A stretch of 64,000 nt of DNA from Hydractinia symbiolongicarpus (taxonomy: Eukaryota > Cnidaria > Hydrozoa > Anthoathecata > Hydractiniidae), in contig NC_079885.1 in NCBI RefSeq assembly GCF_029227915.1, positions 21,339,001 to 21,403,000 on the forward strand, written 5' to 3'. A model generated the notes under the pieces. It searched no databases. It was not told where the DNA came from and was given only the letters and a program-made list of their open reading frames with translations. Both the position numbers and the translations under genes were made by a program. Every line of letters begins with the position of its first letter. Position 1 is the first letter of the stretch. This document shows positions 1-13,908 of the stretch, one piece after another.

Positions 1-881
1 TGGGAAATATTTAAAGAGAAATTTAATGTAGCAAACAACTAAGCTGGAAATTACGACTTACTGTTATTTCTTTAAATTTAGTGCAGCCGAAAAAATAATT
101 ATTTTAATTAGAGGAAATAAATTATCTTGTTTCGAAAATTTAATTTCGCACTAAATATACTAGGAAAATTTGACCAAAAATAACAAATTTTTTTTTAAGT
201 TTCATTTTTTCATTTTCTTTCTACTTATCATTTTTACAACTGCGTGTGCTATTTTATTAGGGGAACTTAAGTTATATATTTTATCTTTATCATAGATTAC
301 TTAAAAATAACGCAAACATCTCCCCTAAATTATCTGGTTCGCACAATAATTAGAAGAAAATCCGACCTTAGACGCATTACATTAGAGGAAATACAAAAAT
401 TAGTAAAAAGAGTGTTGCACTTAAAATTAAGAGGAAATAAATTAAAAAAATTTCAAAACAAGCTATCCGCACGAATTTCAAGACGCATGAAATTAAGGGA
501 ATGACGGTATATGGTTTACGTTCTGGCGGCGCTTCGACAGCAACAGGAAGCAAGGTTGAGAAAAGGCTTATTTGCTTCGGCAGCAGCAGGAAGCAACGAT
601 GAGGAAAGATTTATTTTTAAGCACGGTCATTGGATGTCAGAAGGGACAGGAAAACAAAAAAGCTGGAATATAATTGAAGTCGTGCTTGTGTCTTTTAATT
701 TTATTATGGTAAAATCATTATAAGAAAGTGATTAATTTTTTTATATACATATATTTTATTTATTGAGTTATATTTTAACATTGCAGGTTAGTTACAATAA
801 TAATTAAGAATTGACGATTTGTTTACCCCAAAATTCTTTGTTTTCAAGTTTCAGAATCTTTTAGGCTAATGACGGAAATCT
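1..881. other. Intergenic AT-rich DNA, no gene recognised
   Basis: No supported coding exon was found. Short variants of a 'GAGGAAATA' motif recur near 112, 383 and 431, and a similar stretch occurs in reverse orientation near 53520-53620, so part of this may be an old dispersed repeat. A 70-codon open frame at 511-723 has no recognisable domain and no convincing splice context, so it is not called. Confidence 0.4.
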
Positions 882-885
882 TTAA

Positions 886-1627
886 CCCTATTCGGTCCGG
901 GGTTTTTCGAACATACTATGACCGGGGGGGGGCGGATTCCGCCCCCCCCCCTCAATAACTTTTCATAGGATTGTTCAAATTGAATCAAACTTGGCACACT
1001 TATAGTACGTCATAAAAGGAACAAAATGGCGCCAATAAACTTTTGCTTGCGTCAGCACATTTTCTGTGACGTCATCAGAAGCTTGAAAATTGTCAAAAAT
1101 GCCACTATCTGCTTAAAATATAAATACTTTCGTTCTAGAGTGAATTTTTACATTCTGTTTAAAGTTTCTGAAAGCTAAATAAAAGTTATTTAACATATCT
1201 TCCGGTTTTTACATGGATCGGATAAAAAATTGCCAAAAATTGCCCGAAAATCCGTTTTTTTCCGATTTTCGGGTAAAATCCGACAAAATCGGGAAATCGG
1301 ATTAGTCACGTGTTCAAATTATTCAAAATGATTCTTCTTGATGAAATAAAGTTGTGTTGCAAGTTTCAAGTTCTAAGGATAATTCTAACAGGAGTTATTA
1401 TATTTTCCCCATTACAAGGATTTCATAGAGATTTTTAGGGGTAGTTTCGAGTAATGGCCAATATCAAAGCCTCTGAAAGGGATGGGACCTAAAAAATTAG
1501 CATGCAGGTGTCTAATAGATAAATGTTGAAACTCAGTAAGTATCATAGCCATATAACAAAGCAATCAGGAGTTATTAAAAAAAACCGTCAGGGGGGGCGG
1601 AATCCCCCCCCCCCGGACCGAATAGGG
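886..1627. mobile_element. TTAA-flanked MITE, piggyBac-like ends
   Basis: The element is 742 bp, bounded on both sides by TTAA (882-885 and 1628-1631), the target site duplicated by piggyBac-type transposases. Its ends are inverted repeats: the left begins CCCTATTCGGTCCGGG and the right is the complement, ending CCCGGACCGAATAGGG. Runs of G or C lie just inside each end. The interior is AT-rich with no transposase-like reading frame, so this is a non-autonomous element moved in trans. A stretch resembling its interior (a 'TTGTCAAAAAT' context) occurs in reverse orientation near 57530-57610. Confidence 0.85.
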
Positions 1628-1920
1628 TTAAGCCGCAGGGCTTCTTGTTTTCTTTTCATCTCTCGGAAATTTTATTCAGTCAAAAGTAGTTACTCCGTGA
1701 AGAAAGTTGTTTTTTCTTAGTGGAATATAGTAAGGAATAATTAGATTTAATAGCTTGAGGGGCACTGATATACGCATGTTGTTGTGTGGATTTTACCATT
1801 ATGCTGACAATACAGACACTACTAATATCGCATTTTCATCGTTGTTCATCTTCGCTACACATCTCGGTAAAAACGAATTTTTCACAGATTGCAGGCTGGG
1901 TGATTCCGATTGGCGGGGAA

Positions 1921-1993
1921 CGGCCTCGCCCCCAGAGTCTTGTCGCCCTTGAACCGTTATTACGAAGTGATCAACAAGGCAAATGCCCTGGTT
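1921..1993. repeat. Fold-back repeat copy, CCTCG family (degenerate)
   Basis: A degenerate copy of the short palindromic repeat seen better at 9021-9114 and 9177-9287. It starts with CCTCGCCCCCAG, carries the internal 'CCGTTATTACG' block shared with the 9177 copy, and ends near 'GCCCTGGTTG'. It is non-coding although open frames cross it. Confidence 0.6.
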
Positions 1994-2309
1994 GCACCGT
2001 GAAATATCAATGTGTAAATATTTTATATGCAGAGTTGTAGGTATGCAAAGCCCATCTTTAATCATCTACTCGTATCTTTGGTATCTAGAACATCCACACG
2101 AAGTTCAAAATTCCAAAGTGTAGCCGAACAGTACAAACGAAGCAGCTGAAACTTTCGCGAAAGACTAAAAATGTTTAGAGAATGACAAAAATTTTTAAAG
2201 AATCCAGAAAAATAAAACAAGATTTCGAAATAAGGTACTTTAAAATGGTCTTACTGGCATTGACTGTGCTAATTTGCCAATATGTGCGTCGGATTTTGAA
2301 AAACAATAG

Positions 2310-2577
2310 TAAGTAAGTAAGTGACGCAAAGTTTTAATGTCCTTGGGGATTCTATCCTAATGGTTGGTTTTTCCTCCCCTCCGACTGTAACTATGTCACA
2401 TCACCGCGAGACATACGTATAGCATGGCTTTGCTCGCCAAACATGCCGATTAGCGGTCAGTAGATTGCTCCAAATGCGCTTACAACACTACATTTAAAGT
2501 GCGCCGAAGTGGGCATTCGAACCCGAAACCTTATGATTACAAGCCGAATGCGGTACCACTACACTATCTCCGCTAAA
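2310..2577 (-). mobile_element. tRNA-derived SINE
   Basis: On the minus strand the head (about 2577 to 2505) carries a pol III box A-like block (TAGTGTAGTGG) and a box B-like block (GGTTCGAATGC) at tRNA spacing. The acceptor ends do not pair (GCGGAGA against TTCGGC), so it is not a working tRNA gene. A non-tRNA body follows, and the element ends in a short (ACTT)n tail, visible on the plus strand as AAGTAAGTAAGT at about 2310. Head, body and simple-repeat tail are the architecture of a tRNA-derived SINE. Confidence 0.75.
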
Positions 2578-3483
2578 TAATATAGAAGAATAACTGTAAA
2601 CACGATTTAAACCATTCTTTCAGGATCGGCTGCCATCAGCAGGTGATGAACAAAAGAGGATTCTTTTGCACGGTCCTTTAGACGTCGTCGGCTGAAATTT
2701 TGTTGATTCTAAGTCACGATATTTTGAGAAGGTGGTGAAAACTATGTGACCGATAGATATTAAGGTTGATGAAAGTATAGCTTAACAATTGTTTAAGTAG
2801 GCTTACACCTTAAACGAAAAACTTAGTCCTAGGCTGAAAATGAATTTTTAAAATTTTTAATTTAATCATATATTGATAGGTTTAAGGCAGTCTTTTAATG
2901 TCACTAACCTGCTTGACCGAGGAAGTTTGGGCCATGCAAACGAAGATACATTATTGTTTCTCAACTTCAAATTATGTGCATGCAGAAGAGGCAGCACCTG
3001 AACCGCTCCAGACTTAACTCTAGTTATGAAAGCACTCTTGCAGTCCTCGAGTTAACTATGTTAGCTTTCGTGGCATCTTATCATGGCTTATCCGAGGAGA
3101 CATTACTTACTTGCATAATGACATCATGACAAGGTCGTAACCGACGGGTCTAAATTGATTCATTGATTATTTTTGGTGAGCAAAGGAGACAACAGGTACT
3201 GGGATCGAGGTTAAATTCATCCGAAGATTCTAGTTTTTACGAAAGCTCTTCAAGCTAGTTTTAAAAGTACATTCTGAATATAATAGTAAAAATACTAAAA
3301 AATATAGTTGACGGAAAAAAAGTAAGGGAAAATGAGTGCTAAACAGCTAATGCTGACAAATTTTTTATAAACTGGGATGTTAAAACAATATTAAATATAT
3401 AAAAAAATTCCTCTCTACAGATATATTATATAGCAATGAAATAACAATTTGTTTCTCTCACAATTGTAAATAAGAGGCATGTT

Positions 3484-3685
3484 TATCAGTGCCGTAGCTT
3501 AGTGGTTATAACTCCCGCAGTTTGTACAGGGACTGGAGTTCAATTCCTCCAGGCAACGATTTAATTTGAGCGAGTGAATATTACCATAGCCCTGGGTTAA
3601 CCCCAGCCAAGTGAGGGAAATTGGGAAGATGACACACACTACTATGTGAGCCGTTGGATGTTAAAGTGAGGATGTGTCTTTTAGG
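3484..3685 (+). mobile_element. tRNA-derived SINE, second family
   Basis: The head contains box A (TAGCTTAGTGGTTA) and box B (GAGTTCAATTCC), the internal pol III promoter pair of tRNA genes. The body (GAGCGAGTGAATATTACCAT, then a GGGTTAACCC block and CCGTTGGATGTT) is shared with the copies at about 22300-22680 and 27055-27372, both on the opposite strand. A block shared at several loci and joined to a tRNA-like head defines a SINE family. This copy lacks most of the 3' part seen in the others. Confidence 0.8.
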
Positions 3686-3869
3686 GTTTTTTCTGGATAT
3701 TACCTTTTCGTCCTTATTTTTGTAGTTTTTATTCGTCAAATGTCACAGCTTTGAATTTTTCCAACCATGATCATGGTGTCTGCAATTCCCGTACAAAAAT
3801 TGAGAATCGCATTTTCGAATGATGATATGCATGGTCAAATGCATGGTCAAAAAAATATACATCTAAAAA

Positions 3870-4095
3870 TTTTGTGCAACAGTTTGTGGAAGGTGGCGAG
3901 AGGGTAAGAGTTTTTGTCCCTGTAACAAAAATTTGTTCCTGCAACATAATAGAAGGAATCTCTTTTGTCCCTGTGGTACTCCAACAATTTCGTCCCTCAC
4001 AACTTACTTGTTGTTTTGTTTCAACAATTTCTTGGCACATGCAATGCAACATATTGCATTGCATGCGCCTGAAGAAGTTTTGTCGTGTCGCCGCC
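3870..4095. repeat. Dispersed repeat related to the 34.2-35.0 kb array
   Basis: This stretch has recurrent 'TTTGTCCCTG' blocks and a 'CATGCAATGCAACATATTGC' segment. Similar pieces in the same order occur in the tandem array at 34165-35030. Open frames on both strands here are by-products of the repeat. Confidence 0.5.
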
Positions 4096-4335
4096 CGAAT
4101 TTTTTTTTGACAAATTGATGGCGGAGGCTCCTGGGGTAAGTAAGGGGGGCTGCAGGGGGGATTAACCGTTCGCAGTAACTCGTGCGCATTGCATTTCGGG
4201 ACGAAAACATTGCGTCACAGCTGCTGTTGAAAATAGTTTCAGAAAACTTTACAAAAGCATAACATATCAAGCTTTGTAGCAACTAGTTGAAACAGGAAAG
4301 AAGAATTTTTTATTTTTTAATATCATCTTGCAACT

Positions 4336-7617
<3,282 letters not shown>

Positions 7618-7618
<1 letters not shown>

Positions 7619-9020
7619 TGCATTCTTATGCTCTCCTTATTTTTTACATTGCCTTCTTGTTAAATAGTAAGTTTGTAATTATAATCAGTTTGTGAGTTTT
7701 TTTTTAATTTTTCAAAGTAGTAAACATCTACACAGAAGTCCGTTGTTATATTTTTCAAGAGGCACATAACGTAGAATTTTGAAAGGTATAGACTGTATAT
7801 ATGTATGTATCTCGCACTTAAATGGCATGGTATACATTACTCTTGATGTTTTCAACCTCTTAGTGATTATTAAAAATTTGTGGTAACCGTAGAAATGTGG
7901 TATTTAGGTTGTTTTTTCAGCGGTTTCTATGTTATAAATATATTATAAAGATAAAAAAATGTACATATGTTATGCATGAGTTGAAAGTATAGTATGTGAT
8001 TAATCTGCCCATTATTCTATTTCTTTTGATACTGTGGTGATATAAAGTGGTAAGATTTCCATGTAGCTTTTTACACCCAAACCATTCATTGTATAGATCT
8101 GTAAACTATCAAGTTTTGAGTTACATTATTTTGGTGTGCTTGAATAAGTGTGAGATCGCTGTAAATTTTAACAATGTCAGAGTTATGGTCAATTTAATAA
8201 TATTCAAAATTGGGTCTAATGGAGATTTGTGTTTCCTGCTATTTTCTTTCCCTCTCGGTGAATGTGCCTTGATGTTCACACTATTTTGAATTTTAAGAAA
8301 TAAAATCATGTGATCATAATGTGCCAAAAATGTTAAAAAACTAACTTTTCCTCGAGGTGCATGTCGCCGTTTCAATTTTAAAGAAAAGGGAACAAGCACT
8401 GGGAACGAGGTTGAGAAATTTTTTTACAGCATTTTTGACTTTTTACAATTTTCGCCCCCTGATGGAACAAAAGACAGACTTGAATTTTAATGTTTTAAAA
8501 ACTTAAGGTGGCTAGTGCAGCTCTGGAGAAGATGAGATCACAGCCTTAATTAGTAAAAGGGATTCCTGCCTTAAAATGATTTTTTTATATGTTGTGGATA
8601 ATAAAAAGTTCTTCAGCAAGTTTTTTGAAATTTTTTTTCGTTCAGTTAGCAGTGCCCATAGTGCGCATCACTGGGTTCATAAAGTCACGGGAAAGCGCGT
8701 TTCGGCAGTTTCGTGGTCCTTAAACGCGAGAAATGTTATTTGGCTGCGTCTGACAACTAAGCATAATTAACCTGGACACATGAGCACCTTAGGCTACCAT
8801 GACGAACTTTATGGGGGTCGCTTCATAAGTCGCCGGAGGTCTAAAACGCTACTAAAATTTGTGAGTTTTTTTAGAATGGAAAAAATAATGTTTCTGCCTC
8901 TAAAAAATGTGCGGGGTCCATAGAACCGCACCCTCTATTCATTTCGTTAACTATACATGACACAGACCTCAAGAACACTTTTCTGTTTTTTAAACCCTAA
9001 ACAGAGCTACCGTGATAACA
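7618..9020. other. Intergenic DNA: Atg8 3' flank and repeat debris
   Basis: No coding exon is supported. An AATAAA-containing stretch near 8300 could end a longer Atg8 3' UTR. Around 8385-8410 there is a one-sided piece of the CCTCG/CGAGG repeat (GGGAACGAGGTTG). The open frames at 8047-8289 and 8576-8770 show no domain and no codon bias. Confidence 0.4.
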
Positions 9021-9114
9021 ACCACGTCCCCAGGGCTTTTTTCTTTCTGACAATCTCGGACTGCGGGAAGTCCGAGATTGTCAAAAAGAGAAAAAAAGCC
9101 CTCTGGACGAGGTT
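9021..9114. repeat. Fold-back element with about 43-bp arms
   Basis: The two halves are near-perfect inverted complements around a loop GCGGGA. The outer ends read ACCACGTCCCCAGGGC and GCCCTCTGGACGAGGT, and the inner arms contain GACAATCTCGGACT and its complement AGTCCGAGATTGTC. Transcribed, it would form one long hairpin. It belongs to the CCTCGT(T/C)CCCAGG family found at least five times in the window. Confidence 0.85.
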
Positions 9115-9176
9115 ACCATGATACTATATATCCCATTAGTCAAAGTCTCTACGTAAGTAAAGAATATCTGTTTTTG

Positions 9177-9287
9177 CAACCTCGTCCCCAGGGTCTTGTG
9201 GCCTCTGAGCCGTTATTACGGAGTTATCTTTTCGCCGCTATCAACTTATTAATAAGGCAAAATGCCCTCTCTTTGGGAACGAGGTTG
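9177..9287. repeat. CCTCG-family inverted-repeat element
   Basis: Ends CAACCTCGTCCCCAGGG and GGGAACGAGGTTG are inverted complements. The interior contains CCGTTATTACGGAG, also present (degenerate) at 1921-1993. There is no reading frame of interest. A one-sided piece follows at about 9388 (CAACCTCGATCCC), leading into a locally GC-richer stretch to about 9585 in which I recognise nothing. Confidence 0.75.
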
Positions 9288-10280
9288 AGGGGCAAAGCTG
9301 TTATTACGGAGCGGCCAACAACTATCAAATTAATCAAAAAGCAAAATGCTCGTTACGTGATTTAAGGTTAAAACAATAGGTCTAATGCAACCTCGATCCC
9401 GGAGCTCTGACTCTTTTTTATAACAGGAAAGCGAGACGAAATAGCCTTGGCACTGGCCTGTCTTCACGCTGCAAAATATGCGGTGTTTGCTTGATAACCG
9501 GCCGTATTTTAAGCAAGCGACACTCGGCGAGCTTAGTTGCCAGACAAGCTCGTCGAGTTCGTGAGGTTGTTTTAAGCGCAGCAAATAAAAATTCTAACAT
9601 ATTTTTTCATCAGAATTCAAATATCTCAGTAAAATAAATGGATTTTTGTGAAAACCAAAACAACAAGTCAAAGCGCTTGATTTCTTTTTAAATGGTAAGA
9701 TGCTATCGGTGTTCTGCCTATTTTTATAGAAAAAAGCGTGTATTAGATTCACGCATTTTGAACTTCAATCTTTCACAACGGACTTTTTAGGGTTTCTGGT
9801 TAGATAAAAACCATTATAATGTGCACATCGTCACTGACGTCAATAAGGTCATTTTTCTCGAATTTTAGGGCATTTATGGGCGGCGACGTGCAACTCGAAG
9901 ATTTTAAACGCTGTTTATCTGACCTACAAATGTGCAAAAGTAGCGATTTGGTAGCCTATCGGCTTAGGACTTTTAACCATTAATGCTTTCGGCCATGTTT
10001 GTAGAACATCCTTTATTTGCAAGATGTTGTCCAAAATTGTGAAATGTATCAATGAAAAAAAAAGCATTTCGCACGTATCAATCCTACTCTACCTCCCACG
10101 AAAAGATTTCGTCCTCTAGCAATCTCTGGATGTGTATCAAGAGCTATGCTTTTCACGCAACACTCATTTCCGAATCTAATGACTCAGTGTTAGTCTTGAC
10201 AACAAAATGTGTTGACCACACCCAACTCCTAAACCGGTACCAAAGCTAATAAAAAATCTGAGATTTGGTGTACGGAGGGT

Positions 10281-10413
10281 CAACCTCGTTCCCAAGACCT
10301 GTTGTGTCCTTTTGCATATCGGACAGGGAAACGAAGATGGACGAACACTTTTTCGTCAGACCTATCAATAAGCACAACGCCGATAAGAGAGAAAAAGCCC
10401 TGGGAACGAGGTT
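10281..10413. repeat. CCTCG-family inverted-repeat element
   Basis: Left end CAACCTCGTTCCCAAG and right end CCTGGGAACGAGGTTT are complementary, enclosing about 100 bp of unrelated DNA. It matches the termini of the 9177 and 22423 copies. Confidence 0.75.
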
Positions 10414-11482
10414 TAAGTAAGGTTAACAGTCAGAAGTACGACCTAAAGGGGTTCATTCATGATGTAAATTTTAACCAGCGTGGTAGGGCGACGAATAAAA
10501 CCCTTTTACTCTATCAACTCTCAGGAACCCCTAGTTTTCATATGCCGTATCTATAATATTCATGATCTAGTGAAAACGTGGGTGGTCAAGCTTAGTCGCC
10601 ACGACCAATGCAAACGCTAAGTCAGTCTCATCTATGTGACCAAAAAATGAGAACAATAATTTAAAGATATTCAGAGACAGGAGATCATATTCTGATTCAT
10701 TGAATCTGCGTATGAAATTTTTTTGAAACAACGATGACAAATTGTGCACCAACACAAACACAGAACATTCAAATCCAATCTTATTATTGCGCTGACAAAT
10801 TCTTTATGTTTCTAAATAACATACAATGAAGAAATGAAAAGTTGACAATTTACAAATTCTATTTGGTTATATTTTGCATAATAAAAAATTACAATATCTC
10901 TACTGAATATCATCCCATCTATATTTTCACAAAAATAATAATTTAAGGATTACTGAACAACAACATAGCTGTCCTTACCTGTCATTCATTCAGTATGGAA
11001 TTTACAAAACCATCCAATAAACAGTCTTCTGCGTCAGCAAGAAACTGCAGATGTTAGGTAAAAGAACTTACACTGGTTTAATTAAAGAAAGAGAATAGTG
11101 AATGTGGAATTCGGCGGAAAAACAAGTAAACCATCTTTTTTGAATTCAAAACAAATTTCTAAGCATAAATAATAATGATTTGCGTTCGGATTGGTTAAAA
11201 TTTTACAGAGAAATATTTTTCTGCTAAAAAGTAGGAACTGTTTCTACTTACTTTTCTACTTACTTCTACTTACTCTTCGACAAAGCGAATTTTTCGAAGC
11301 AAAATGAAACCCAACGAAAATGCGCATACTAGAATACACTTTAGCGCCAAATTCGCCGTGCAATTCACTTCATGAAAATCCGCCTTTAGAGGGCATTTCA
11401 CCTGATTTTATTTAACATAAAAATGATCAGGAACAGAGACGTCATTTACATGTGCATATCTAAATTCATGGAAATGTCAATG
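10414..11482. other. Intergenic DNA downstream of the GTPase gene
   Basis: No coding signal was recognised. A short local repeat of 'TTCTACTTACT' lies at about 11240-11275. The stretch nearest 11480 should contain the 3' UTR of the minus-strand GTPase gene that ends at 11483. Confidence 0.4.
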
Positions 11483-12862
11483 TTAACAGCAGAAGGATTT
11501 CTTGCCGTTATTTTCGCTATAAAATCTTTTGAAAGGTTGAACAGTCGGTCGTGTGGGTTGTGCATCTTTCAATACTTCGATTAAACCACGTAAAAAAAAG
11601 TCTTTAATACCACTATCCATCAAACCCGACGTTTCTACAATATCATATATATGTTCCTTAAATTCCACAGTGCTACTCAAAAAGTCTGTTTCCCGCTCTT
11701 TTTCCACACGCACCCTTCCTGGAGGCATATCGGATTTGTTACGGAAGATGATGTATTTTGCAGAATCGCAATAAGCACGTTGAGTAATGTTCGTAAATTC
11801 TCTGTCTAAATAAAAAAGTGAGTCGAGGTCTGTGACATCATACACTGCAACTATGCATGCTGCATTCTTGAAATACGAGCCCAATGACAACGAGTTATGT
11901 CGTTCTAAACCCCCGGTGTCAAAGAGAATAACCTAAACAATAAAGACGATAAACAATAAAATGTTTAGGGAGTGGAATATTACACGTCCATGAAGATATG
12001 GTTAAACAATATGACATTAACCACAGATTATGTTTACGAAATGCAACTTTTTTTGACTGGAAGAAAACCAATTCACGCGAAAATTAGTTCTGTTACGGTA
12101 CGTTGCCGTCGTATACATAATAAAAACAATATGTTAAATAATATTTCATAATATTTAGCACGGTGTAAGGATGTTCTAACATAGCTTTCAGCTAACCCGA
12201 TAGCAACCATATGATGCATTTATTTGAGGACGTTGAGCTTAAGTGGCGAAAGCTTTCCACGCCAAATTCGTGGACAAACTCCCATAAAAAACCTCACAAT
12301 GTTAAATTTTATCTATACGGTCACACTGGTCAGCTTAACCAAAAAACGAAGGATAAGATACAAGAAAATACGTTCTTTTATGTTATTTTTTAGAACCACC
12401 AAAGGCCACAGTGCTGAAAAGGAACCCCTTTGTAAATTTTTTTTAAGAAAAGCTGGTGTTAAAACTTTGGCAAATATAAGGCCATCTTATGTTAAAAATC
12501 CACAATGGCGGCCATTTTTTATACCGCATTGCGTGCGTCTCGCTACTTGCGCAGCTAAGCTACCATTTTGCGTGACAGACAGACGGACAGACGTATACGG
12601 GTATTATAATATAATAAATAGTAAACGAGTATCCACTTACTTCTGAATTCAACTCCGGAAGAACATACGTGATACTATCAATTCCAATACCACCAGAGTC
12701 CGGTGGACCACCTTCCAACGCATTATTTCTATTCACAGTTCTCACATGATCTCTCAAACAACGGAAAATTGTTGTCTTGCCAACGCCGTATTTACCACAG
12801 AAGCAAATTTTATAACGATCTTGAATGACTGATGCTTGAGTATTAAATGTTCTGGAAGACAT
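11483..12862 (-). CDS. Ras/Rab-like small GTPase A, lacking the catalytic Gln
   Basis: Two exons on the minus strand, 12862-12641 and 11932-11483, joined in phase 0 (donor GTAAGT, acceptor TTTAG), give 223 aa. The G1 P-loop is GKYGVGKTT (23-31). The G3 motif is DTGGLE (79-84), where Ras and Rab proteins have DTAGQE. G4 is NKSD (139-142); G5 is a weak ETSG. The switch I region reads GGIGID, with no threonine where Rabs have TIGID. The chain ends KKSFCC, a Rab-like double-cysteine prenylation signal. I infer membrane-bound GTP binding with poor intrinsic hydrolysis, because Leu occupies the position of Ras Gln61. It matches no named Rab that I can identify. It is a tandem paralogue of the gene at 13909-19070, with the intron at the same place. 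The start is the ATG at 12862; an upstream non-coding exon cannot be excluded. Confidence 0.86.
12500..12610. repeat. Dispersed-repeat fragment in GTPase A intron
   Basis: A locally GC-richer segment ends in 'GACAGACAGACGGACAGACG', a degenerate (GACA)n tail directly upstream (plus-strand sense) of the GTPase A exon 1 donor. This resembles the end of a transposon-derived repeat, but no second copy was found in the window, so the assignment is tentative. Confidence 0.35.
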
Positions 12863-13908
12863 TATACACGCACCACGTGATAATAATGTTTGTTTGTTTG
12901 TTTGTTTGTTTATTTGCTTGTTTCTTTGTGTTTTGTTTATTTTGTTGTCTGCTCTGGATTTTTATTATAACACCCCTATAAAATTTTTACATTTTAAGTT
13001 ATTTCAAGTTTACTTAAATAAAGTATAAATTTCAAATATGGGAAAACTAGATAATTTTGCATAAACATTGAACAGTTTAGGTTGAAAAACAAAAACAAAT
13101 CAGAAATATAACTTGTCAGTAAAAATTATCATGGCAGCAGCATATTGTGGATTTTGCTAATTTTAAAATTCTTTTAAAAATTTGGCTCAACACGAGATTA
13201 ATAAGCTTCAGTAAATTTATTTTTTCCCCAACTAATTTCAAAGTGATTATTCTATCTCTTGTTTAAAATTCCGAGTTCTGGAAACAATTTGAGCGGGACA
13301 AAAAAAATTCGGTTAAAATCATTTCAAACATTTCCTATAAGAATTTGTCTGCTTGCCTTTGGAAGTTTATTCCCCATTTTCGCATTTACTGTCAGTATAA
13401 CAGAAACTATTCTCTTTAAAAATAAAACAACTTTAGGCCATTACTCAAAACATCAGGTTTAGTCAAAATTATATTAGAATATTTTATAGGAATAGTGCAA
13501 AAATAAATCTAAAAGAGATTCCCAAAACAATAAAAATATAATATTTAACAAAATAATAAACATAAATAAAAGGCAAAACTTGCAAGGCTCTTTCGTAGTG
13601 ACGTATATAACCAATTTTGCTGTGTCTAAATATCTGATTCGGCGTAAGTGCAAAATAGATGCTTTTTGACTCAGTTATAAAAATTCCAAAGGTTCTCTAG
13701 GTTCGTCAGATCACTGGCAAACCTTCTGAAAACAATGAATAACTTTACCACAAAAGCTCAACATGGTTTCTCATCTTTGGATAATTTTAAGTAAAAGTGG
13801 AAGTTAAATAAAAGTGGAACAGAAGTCAACACTCCCTATGTTGTTAGTGACATTATAGAATTGTGTAAATACAAAATTTACAAAAAATATACACAAGGAA
13901 ATACAACG
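12863..13908. other. Spacer between the two GTPase genes
   Basis: It contains the upstream region of GTPase A and the 3' flank of GTPase B. A (TTTG)n microsatellite lies at about 12888-12925, just upstream of the GTPase A start. The ORF at 13259-13462 shows no domain. No other gene is supported. Confidence 0.45.

Noticed and set aside
511-723. A 70-codon open frame with a Gln/Ala-rich start
   Set aside because: No domain, no splice context and no start context; not distinguishable from chance.
1755-2065. Overlapping open frames on both strands near 1.8-2.0 kb
   Set aside because: They overlap a degenerate fold-back repeat (1921-1993), lie on both strands, and lack any recognisable protein feature.
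2505-2577. A functional tRNA gene on the minus strand
   Set aside because: Boxes A and B are present, but the acceptor and anticodon stems do not pair and a long non-tRNA body with a simple-repeat tail follows, so it is a SINE head.
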